Source of the DNA: Deltaproteobacteria bacterium
Lineage (GTDB): Bacteria > Desulfobacterota_E > Deferrimicrobia > Deferrimicrobiales > Deferrimicrobiaceae
Direction of reading: 5' to 3'
Length of the DNA: 20,254 nt
Assembly: GCA_023488945.1 (NCBI GenBank)
Contig: JAMDBZ010000043.1
Span: 1 to 20,254, forward strand
Positions 15,528 to 20,254 of the stretch are shown here, piece by piece. Made by a program: the position numbers and the translations under genes. A model generated the notes under the pieces. That model had not been told where the DNA came from. It saw nothing but the letters and a program-made list of their open reading frames with translations, and did not search any database. How positions within the stretch are numbered: the stretch's first letter is position 1; every line of letters starts with the position of its first letter.

Positions 15528-16124
15528 ATGCGGAAGGACGGGAGCAAAACACGGGAACAGATCATCGAGGAGTCCCTCCAGCTCTTCTCGGTGAAGGGCT
15601 ACTTCAACACGTCGATCAACGACATCCTGGAGGCGACGGGACTGACGAAGGGCGGGCTCTACGGACATTTCTCGAGCAAGGAGGAGCTGTGGGGCGCCGC
15701 CTACGAAAGGGCCGTCGAGATCTGGAAGGGGATCGTCTTCAAGGGGGCCCGGAAGATCGCAGACCCCCTCGCGCGGATCGAGAAGGTTGTCGAGAACGAC
15801 CTGTTCGGGTATTGCGGGGCCGAGGTGTTCGACGGTGGCTGCTTCTTCTTCAACATGCTCGTCGAGCTCTCGGGGCAGTCGGAGACGATGAGCCGGCGGA
15901 TCCGTGCCGGCTTCGTCGAGTTCGCCCGGCTGCTCGCCTCCTGGCTTACGGAAGCGGAACGGAAAGGACTGCTCAAGAAGGGCGTGAAATCCCGGGAGGT
16001 CGCCGATTTCATCGTCATCGCGATCAACGGGGCCACGGCCCTGTACACCGCAAGCCGAGACCGGCGTTTGCTCAAGGAGACGTCCGATCAGCTCCGCGCG
16101 TACCTTCGGCAGATGAGGGCGTAG
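15528..16124 (+). CDS. TetR/AcrR-family transcriptional repressor
   Basis: 198 aa. N-terminal helix-turn-helix domain at about 8-55 (TREQIIEESLQLFSVKGYF, then TSINDILEATGLTKGGLYGHF, KEELW), typical of TetR DNA binding. The C-terminal ligand domain contains GGCFFFNMLVEL (about 103-114), reminiscent of the GCL...N motif of the AcrR/NemR-like branch, with cysteines at 96 and 105 that could be redox- or electrophile-sensitive (inference). Predicted to repress itself through operator 1 and the downstream iron-sulfur protein gene through operator 2, 109 bp apart. A weak hairpin terminator separates the two genes. Confidence 0.92.
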   Translation: MRKDGSKTREQIIEESLQLFSVKGYFNTSINDILEATGLTKGGLYGHFSSKEELWGAAYERAVEIWKGIVFKGARKIADPLARIEKVVENDLFGYCGAEVFDGGCFFFNMLVELSGQSETMSRRIRAGFVEFARLLASWLTEAERKGLLKKGVKSREVADFIVIAINGATALYTASRDRRLLKETSDQLRAYLRQMRA

Positions 16125-16131
16125 GCGGTTC

Positions 16132-16166
16132 CGGGCCCCGGCTTCCCTGGGGCCGGATGATTTTTC
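16132..16166 (+). terminator. Possible intrinsic terminator after the TetR gene
   Basis: GGGCCCCGG / CCTGGGGCC imperfect stem with a short loop followed by GGATGATTTTT. It would separate tetR from the iron-sulfur gene, consistent with each having its own operator. The stem has mismatches and the T-run is offset. Confidence 0.45.
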
Positions 16167-16175
16167 GCAATCGAC

Positions 16176-16188
16176 ATACCGACCGGTC
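16176..16188 (+). promoter_or_regulatory. TetR operator 2 upstream of the iron-sulfur protein gene
   Basis: ATACCGACCGGTC, the exact reverse complement of operator 1 (13 of 13 bases), 44 bp before the start codon. The shared site makes this gene a probable direct target of the upstream regulator. No clean promoter hexamers are seen around it. Confidence 0.72.
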
Positions 16189-16232
16189 GTCATCCACGGC
16201 GGCCGTCGGCAGACGCCGGAAGGAGGTGGCTC

Positions 16233-17006
16233 GTGGTGAAGGAGGACATCCGTTCCTACGCAATGGGCCTGGGGATCGACGACGCAGGGTTTGCGTCCGC
16301 CGCCGATTACCGCAGCCCGAGGTCCCCGCGCCTCGAGACGATCTTCCCCGGGGTACGGTCCCTGATCGTCCTGGCCTACAGGGAGATCGAGAGCTGCGAA
16401 AGCCCCGACATGCACATCGCCCTCAACGGGAGGCTCGACCTCATGGAGTTCTCCCGCGGGTGCAACTACCGGCTGGCCCGGTTCCTCGAACGGGAATACG
16501 GAGCCCGGGCCATGACCGTGCCGGTGTCCTACCCGATGGACATGGGCCGGACGACGAAGGGGACGGTTGGACAGGTTTCGCTGCGCCACGCCGCGGTGAC
16601 GGCGGGCCTTGGGATCCTCGGCCGCCACAACCTCGTGGTGCACCCCCGCTTCGGGAGCCGGGTCATCTTTTCTGCCGTCTTGACCGACCTCGATCTGCCG
16701 TCCGACCGCCCTTTGGAGGCGCGCCTCTGCATGGACTGTGGCCTCTGCGTGGAGGGCTGCCCGGGCCGGGCCCTCGACGAGGCGGGGCGGACGGACGTGA
16801 TGAAGTGCATCCGGAACTCCCAGCCGTACGGACTCTCCGGGGCGATCGGGTTCTGGACCCGCCACGCGGATGCCGCGCCGGAGGAGCGGAAGGCGATGTT
16901 CCGGGACGACTTCTTCTGGCGGATGTACCAGGCGGGCCACATCGGGCCGCAGTATTTCTGCTTCAACTGCATCAGCGCCTGCCCCGTGGGTCGAAACGGA
17001 TCGTGA
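16233..17006 (+). CDS. Iron-sulfur protein with two [4Fe-4S] clusters, QueG-like
   Basis: 257 aa. GTG start with AAGGAGGTGG upstream; a second GTG codon follows directly. Ferredoxin-type motif CMDCGLCVEGCP (C166, C169, C172, C176), with C192 and a second motif CFNCISACP (C243, C246, C250), predicts two [4Fe-4S] clusters as in epoxyqueuosine reductase and related corrinoid-dependent reductases. The N-terminal part (about 35-165: PGVRSLIVLAYR, then GLGILGRHNLVVHPRFGSRV) matches the common fold of that superfamily. It is shorter than true QueG and lacks its C-terminal HEAT region, so a queuosine role is doubtful; members of this short branch are of unknown function. It ends six residues after the last cysteine, right where a foreign gene fragment begins, so the natural C-terminus may have been altered. 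Confidence 0.8.
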   Translation: MVKEDIRSYAMGLGIDDAGFASAADYRSPRSPRLETIFPGVRSLIVLAYREIESCESPDMHIALNGRLDLMEFSRGCNYRLARFLEREYGARAMTVPVSYPMDMGRTTKGTVGQVSLRHAAVTAGLGILGRHNLVVHPRFGSRVIFSAVLTDLDLPSDRPLEARLCMDCGLCVEGCPGRALDEAGRTDVMKCIRNSQPYGLSGAIGFWTRHADAAPEERKAMFRDDFFWRMYQAGHIGPQYFCFNCISACPVGRNGS

Positions 17007-17215
17007 TCTGACGTCGAGGTCGCGGTGAACAACACCTTTCCTGCGAACAGGACCTTCCTCTCAGGCAGGTAAACCAGGATGCTCCCGCTGGTATGGGACG
17101 GGGCGAAGTGCAGCAGCTCCACGGTCTGGTCGCCCAGATCGATCCGCAGACTGTCCTGGAAGGAGAGCTCGGGATAGGCGACCGACCGGGGCAGATCAGT
17201 CGCCGGTGGAACGTC
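16990..17215 (-). pseudogene. Fragment of a metallo-beta-lactamase-fold hydrolase gene
   Basis: Directly after the stop of the RAM gene and in the same frame, the minus strand reads PRSVAYPELSFQDSLRIDLG, then VELLHFAPSHTSGSILVYLP and ERKVLFAGKVLFTAT. This matches the middle of MBL-fold hydrolases (H-x-P-x-HT-x-GS-x-x-VYLP-x-x-KVLFAGD). The upstream HxHxDH metal site is missing, there is no start codon, the usual D after FAG is K, and the right-hand homology stops at about SDHDPFRP, where the frame passes into the iron-sulfur gene. I read it as a decayed remnant about 75 codons long. Confidence 0.7.
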
Positions 17216-17449
17216 TCATACTTCGAGGCGGAACATGCTGTGAGAACTACGGACCCCTGCCAGCGGCCGGATCTTGTGGTAAACGGTCTTAAGGATCTCT
17301 TCGGAACTCTTGTCCCGGACCGTTGCCACCACATCATACAGACCGCTCACGAGGCAAACCCCCTCCACCCCTTCGATTTTCTTCAGCTCCTGGGCGACCT
17401 TCTGGTCTTTCCCCGGATCCGTGTTGAGAAGAATGATTGCAGTCGTCAT
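17216..17449 (-). CDS. Stand-alone Lrp/AsnC ligand-binding (RAM) domain protein
   Basis: 77 aa, complete RAM domain without the DNA-binding helix-turn-helix of full-length Lrp. Typical beta-alpha-beta-beta-alpha-beta pattern: TTAIILLNTDPGKDQKVAQEL, EGVCLVSGLYDVVATVRDK, then the helix SSEEILKTVYHKIRPLAGV and the final strand SSHSMFRLEV. Such proteins form oligomers that bind amino acids or other small effectors; their partners are usually unknown. Strong AGGAGGG before the ATG. Its stop codon is followed in the same frame by the MBL remnant. Confidence 0.88.
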   Translation of the reverse strand: MTTAIILLNTDPGKDQKVAQELKKIEGVEGVCLVSGLYDVVATVRDKSSEEILKTVYHKIRPLAGVRSSHSMFRLEV

Positions 17450-18040
17450 AGCCGTTCCCTCCTGTTAGGTTTTAAGGAACATTGGAGCGTGATGACCCAT
17501 TTGGCACCTGACTGGAGGTTCACTGCGTGGAGAGTTGCCCGACCGGAAGCGGGTTGATCTCATCCGGCGCCTGTTCGCGTTGCCTCCTTAAGGAAAATTT
17601 ACCATCGCTCCTTTGGCAAAGCCAGACGAAACTCCGAAATCCCGGCATTCCTGTTGCGATGAGGAGCGAAGCCTGGCGCGCCTGGAGAGATTCGAGGTTG
17701 CGGCGCCCGCCCCTGTTGGATCAGGGAGCAGCACGGCAATCGCAAGGAGGCTACGATGGAAGCCACCCCTCGCCTCGGACTCCGCCCACCGGGCAAGGCC
17801 GGGATCATGGTCTCACCGCTCGCGCTATCGGCCTGATCGGTGCGCGCCTCCGGCAAAGTCGGATTGCGCCGGATGTTCCGCCACGGCCAGGGCAGCCGGG
17901 AACCGCTGAGATTCCGACCCGTTTCTCCCGGGAATCGGGGATCGTCCTCCTCTCTTCATCAGGGAGCGTAATTCCGGTATGATCGATGCTGTACGCACCG
18001 TCCGTGTCTTGCGCGTTCGGCGCGGGGGGAGGGGCGGATC
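17450..18040. other. Intergenic region with a tRNA-Arg 3'-end fragment
   Basis: 591 bp with no convincing gene on either strand. It contains at 17669-17694 a 26-bp copy of the 3' end of the tRNA-Arg gene with flanking bases (identical to 19410-19435), and near the right end a possible -10 hexamer TATGAT (17978-17983) for the next gene. Confidence 0.6.
17669..17695. repeat. tRNA-Arg 3'-end direct repeat, distal copy
   Basis: Contains TGGCGCGCCTGGAGAGATTC, identical to the 3' end (CCA, acceptor and T-stem, minus strand) of the tRNA-Arg gene at 19669-19745. It diverges after the T-loop. Same orientation as the intact tRNA; candidate attachment-site remnant. Confidence 0.75.
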
Positions 18041-18439
18041 ATGCGGAACCGGATCGTGGTCCGATACCAGGACAGCCGTGTCCTCAAGGGGTACACGAGC
18101 AACTTCCTTCCCAACAAGGAAATCCTGCACGTGGTCCTGGACGGACCGCCGCCGGAAAAAACGTTGGAGGTGCACATCCGGGAGCTCAAGGCGATCTTCT
18201 TCGTGAAGGATTTCGCCGGGAACCCCGCCTACAACGAGAAAAAGAGCTTCGACCCGTCGAGGCCGGTCCCGGGCCGCAAAATCCGCGTCGTATTCAAGGA
18301 CGGGGAGGTGCTCGTGGGCACCACCCAGGGGTACCAGCCGGACCGCATGGGCTTTTTCGTGGTTCCCGTCGACCCCGGCTCGAACAACGAAAGATGCTTC
18401 GTCGTTTCCTCGGCGGTCAAGGAGGCCGGGTTTCTCTAA
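18041..18439 (+). CDS. Small conserved two-repeat protein, function unknown
   Basis: 132 aa, ATG preceded by GGGGGAGGGG. The protein appears to be two copies of a beta-rich unit: residues 4-58 (VVRYQDSRVLKGYTSNFLPN ... KAIFFVKDF) and 80-132 (RVVFKDGEVLVGTTQGYQPD ... VSSAVKEAGFL). Each has x-V-x-[YF]-x-D-[SG]-x-V-L-x-G-x-T-x-x-[FY]-x-P-[ND]. Similar proteins of unknown function occur in Geobacter-like bacteria; the fold recalls small SH3-like/Sm-like barrels, but that is a guess. No signal peptide or TM segment. Placed inside the tRNA-fragment-bounded region, yet its GC and codon use look like the neighbours. Confidence 0.75.
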   Translation: MRNRIVVRYQDSRVLKGYTSNFLPNKEILHVVLDGPPPEKTLEVHIRELKAIFFVKDFAGNPAYNEKKSFDPSRPVPGRKIRVVFKDGEVLVGTTQGYQPDRMGFFVVPVDPGSNNERCFVVSSAVKEAGFL

Positions 18440-18849
18440 CCCGGATTCCCGAATCTCTGCCGAGCGCGTTACCTGAAACAATCCGAATCGTTTTCGCCCG
18501 CCGGGCAATCAAACGTCCGGGAACGATGAAAGGATGGCTTTTCTTTCCGGATCCGGCAGCCGTTCCGAACGAGGGTTCCGCCATGTTCCCGAGGGGGGGA
18601 GGGTGTATGCACCGCAACGCCGGGCAATGGCATGATCATGCCCTGGATCGACTCCCGGAAACCCCCGGCGCTCGGCGCGCGTCTCCCTTCCAGTCCGTGA
18701 TTCTCCTCGGCTTGCCGAACCGCGACGTTGGATACCGGGGCATCTTCCGGCCTGTACTCATGCAAATGCGGCTCTCGGGATGGAGTTCGTGCGCTTGACC
18801 ACGCCCCGCAGGACGCCCCGGTTTGATCCGGGGAGATCAGGAGGTTGCC
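18440..18849. other. Intergenic region upstream of the monoheme cytochrome
   Basis: 410 bp without a credible gene. Notable is a perfect 14-bp palindrome GGCATGATCATGCC at 18629-18642. A TTGACC at 18795-18800 lacks a well-spaced -10 hexamer, so no promoter is called. Confidence 0.5.
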
Positions 18850-19317
18850 ATGGGGAAGACAGGGATTCTGATGGTTGCGGCTGCGCTGACGTTGGCCTGC
18901 TCCGGGCAGGCGCTGGCCGCGGCGGACGGTGCGGATGTCTATCAGAGGAAGTGCGTCTATTGCCACCAACAGACCGGGGTCGGCATTCCGGGCGCCTTCC
19001 CGCCTCTTGCCGGCGAGGCGCCGAAGCTCCTCAACGCCCGGCGGGCCTTTCCGATCCAGGTGCTCCTGTTCGGCCTGAAAGGTGAGATCGAGGTAGCGGG
19101 AAAGACGTACGACAGTACGATGCCCGGGTTCAGCGACGTCCTCTCGGACGACGAGATCGCGGCGGTTCTGAACTACGTCCTGTCCAACTGGGGGAACGAC
19201 AAGATGCTGCCCAAGGGGCACAGGGAGATCGCCGCCGCCGAGGTCCAGGCCGAGCGGGGGAAGAAGCTCACCCACGAAGAGGTCCGGGAGGAATGGAAAA
19301 AGTTGAACCTGAAGTAG
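18850..19317 (+). CDS. Periplasmic monoheme class I cytochrome c
   Basis: 155 aa from the ATG preceded by CAGGAGGTTGCC; an in-frame ATG nine codons upstream lacks a ribosome site. Signal peptide at about 1-23, ending ...SGQALA. Single heme motif CVYCH at 35-39, within DVYQRKCVYCHQQTGVGIPGAFPPLAG, and the axial methionine M91 in DSTMPGF, followed by LSDDEIAAVLNYVLSNWGN, which is typical of small cytochromes c and of cytochrome-c subunits of respiratory dehydrogenases. A charged C-terminal tail (about 120-155, AERGKKLTHEEVREEWKKL) extends beyond the heme domain. No partner oxidoreductase gene is adjacent; it stands alone. Confidence 0.92.
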   Translation: MGKTGILMVAAALTLACSGQALAAADGADVYQRKCVYCHQQTGVGIPGAFPPLAGEAPKLLNARRAFPIQVLLFGLKGEIEVAGKTYDSTMPGFSDVLSDDEIAAVLNYVLSNWGNDKMLPKGHREIAAAEVQAERGKKLTHEEVREEWKKLNLK

Positions 19318-19353
19318 GGACGGGAGAATCCAGGCGTCAAGACGGTTCATGCC

Positions 19354-19435
19354 GCTGATCGCTCGGCGCCCGCCTCGGAGTTCGAATCTCGATCGGGCGC
19401 GGCGGGATAAAGCCTGGCGCGCCTGGAGAGATTCG
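19354..19435. repeat. 82-bp direct repeat, copy A, ending in tRNA-Arg 3' sequence
   Basis: Matches 19608-19689 without gaps and with three mismatches. It includes a T-arm-like GGAGTTCGAATCTCGATC and ends with the 21 terminal bases of the tRNA-Arg 3' end (19415-19435), then diverges inside the T-loop. Confidence 0.85.
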
Positions 19436-19607
19436 CCCGTCTCCGGCGAACGCACAGGATGCCGTCGACGTGCTCGAATCTCCCATGACGTTGGGAAAAA
19501 TGCGACGCGAGCAGGGGGGAGATTCGAACCGGCTCGCGCCCTCGCTTTCCGCTCGGGCTGCGCCGGCCGCCTCGGCGGGCTGCCGCGGCTTTCCGCCGCT
19601 TGTCCTC

Positions 19608-19689
19608 GCTGATCGCTCGGCGCCCGCCTCGGAGTTCGAATCTCGATCTGACGCGGCGGGATAAAACCTGGCGCGCCTGGAGAGATTCG
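19608..19689. repeat. 82-bp direct repeat, copy B, running into the intact tRNA-Arg
   Basis: Second copy of the 82-bp repeat, 254 bp after copy A. Its last 21 bases are the 3' end of the functional tRNA-Arg gene, so the duplication endpoint lies inside the tRNA. Consistent with a tandem integration scar or slipped duplication. Confidence 0.85.
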
Positions 19690-19745
19690 AACTCCCGACC
19701 CGCTGCTTAGAAGGCAGCTGCTCTATCCACCTGAGCTACAGGCGC
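19669..19745 (-). tRNA. tRNA-Arg (anticodon TCT)
   Basis: Full cloverleaf on the minus strand: acceptor GCGCCTG/CAGGCGC, D arm GCTCAGGTGGATAGAGC, anticodon stem GCTGC/GCAGC with loop CTTCTAA giving anticodon TCT (reads AGA), T arm with loop TTCGAAT, discriminator G and encoded CCA. A -10-like TATACT lies eight bases upstream (19754-19759 on the minus strand). Confidence 0.95.
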
Positions 19746-19893
19746 GCAAGAAAAGTATAACAACATTCCGGGCCGAGTGGATCCCGGGGCCCGCGGAGGT
19801 CCGGGGGGGCGGGGTCTTCGCAAGGGTGCGGTCGTCCCGGGATGACAGCCCGGAACGCTCCCTGGACGATGGCATCCGCGTCCTCGAATGGAT

Positions 19894-20016
19894 CTACCGG
19901 ATGCGGCGGATCATGACGAGGGCCGCCCCGTGGGCGGCGATCGCGGCGGCCGAGGCAACGGCGAAGGAGAGGGCGATCCCCCACCAGGGCAGCGACCACG
20001 ACAGGATGAGAAAAAT
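19894..20016 (-). pseudogene. 3' remnant of a small membrane-protein gene cut by an insertion sequence
   Basis: Directly next to the IS end, the minus strand reads about 40 codons: FLILSWSLPWWGIALSFAVA, then SAAAIAAHGAALVMIRRIR and a stop (19894-19896). It is one clear TM helix with a basic end, coding-like in composition, with no start codon before the insertion junction. I interpret it as the C-terminus of a disrupted small inner-membrane protein; family unknown. Confidence 0.5.
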
Positions 20017-20254
20017 GGCTCATCGCGTAATCGAGTGGGTAGATTGTGACCATTTCAGATCTCGGGCAGCATGCAGGTGAGGACTTTCAGGCGAAGGTAT
20101 TCTTCGTCCCGAAGGCCGTACGCACGGCGCTGGATGACCCGGATCTTGGTGTTGACGCCCTCCACGAACCCCAGGGAGACCTTCTCCTCCGATTCGCAGT
20201 ACGCCGCGATCCCGCTCCAGTTCCTCTCGACAATCGCGGCGAACTGTTCGAAGG
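20017..20254 (-). mobile_element. ISL3-type insertion sequence, right-hand part missing
   Basis: Terminal sequence beginning GGCTCATCGCGTAATCGAGT at 20017 resembles ISL3-family inverted repeats (GGCTC start), and a transposase gene ends 38 bp inside it. The other end is beyond the window, so element length, second terminal repeat and target duplication cannot be seen. Confidence 0.7.
20055..20254 (-). CDS. ISL3-family transposase, C-terminal part
   Basis: Only the last 66 codons are in the window: FEQFAAIVERNWSGIAAYCE, then VSLGFVEGVNTKIRVIQRRA and YGLRDEEYLRLKVLTCMLPE, ending I-stop. The stretch G-[FL]-x-EG-x-N-x-KIR-x-IQRRAYG-x-R-x-x-EYLRLK is the hallmark C-terminus of DDE transposases of the ISL3 family, including the catalytic glutamate region. 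Whether the full gene is intact cannot be judged. Confidence 0.88.
   Translation of the reverse strand, partial: FEQFAAIVERNWSGIAAYCESEEKVSLGFVEGVNTKIRVIQRRAYGLRDEEYLRLKVLTCMLPEI

Noticed and set aside
15507..16940. 477-codon minus-strand frame
   Set aside because: Shadow of the TetR and iron-sulfur genes.

Overview
The window is GC-rich and densely coded. It carries small c-type cytochromes, a lysyl-EF-P ligase (EpmA), a split proton-translocating transhydrogenase, a PolX with PHP domain and several small conserved proteins. This mix suggests a Desulfuromonadota/Deltaproteobacteria-like (Geobacter-related) anaerobe or facultative respirer. That placement is inference from gene content; there is no rRNA or marker gene here to fix it.

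Layout. 1-1960 (minus): a two-gene EmrAB-type efflux module, with a membrane fusion protein followed by a DHA2 MFS pump cut by the window edge. 2077-4244 (minus): EpmA followed, with a 4-bp overlap, by a fosmidomycin-resistance-like MFS transporter. 4440-5714 (plus): glutamate dehydrogenase, converging with and overlapping a DUF523 gene (5656-6273, minus). 6311-8053 (minus): PolX. 8105-8944: a compact tetraheme cytochrome gene enclosed between two copies of a structured palindromic repeat, followed by a strong terminator. 9095-9424 (minus): small secreted basic protein. 9663-10493 (plus): unrecognised 276-aa protein, overlapping the 3' end of the pntAA-pntAB-pntB operon (10435-13377, minus). 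13612-14367 (plus): DUF72 protein. 14373-14563: third copy of the structured repeat. 14562-15185 (minus): membrane protein. 15528-17006 (plus): TetR regulator and a 2x[4Fe-4S] QueG-like protein, each preceded by the same 13-bp operator in opposite orientations. 16990-17449 (minus): stand-alone RAM (Lrp ligand-binding) gene and a fragment of a metallo-beta-lactamase-fold gene. 17.5-19.7 kb: gene-poor stretch with a small two-repeat protein, a monoheme cytochrome c and several partial copies of the 3' end of the tRNA-Arg(TCT) gene at 19669-19745. 19894-20254 (minus): remnant of a small membrane protein, cut by the end of an ISL3-type insertion sequence that runs off the window.

The most unusual feature is the family of three roughly 165-190-bp palindromic elements. 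They share a conserved core with hairpins kept by compensatory changes, but carry two interchangeable kinds of outer inverted repeat. One pair brackets the tetraheme cytochrome gene and supplies its last codons and stop. Next come the shared TetR operator pair and the tRNA-derived direct repeats, which look like scars of site-specific integration. All other genes are ordinary housekeeping or transport functions.
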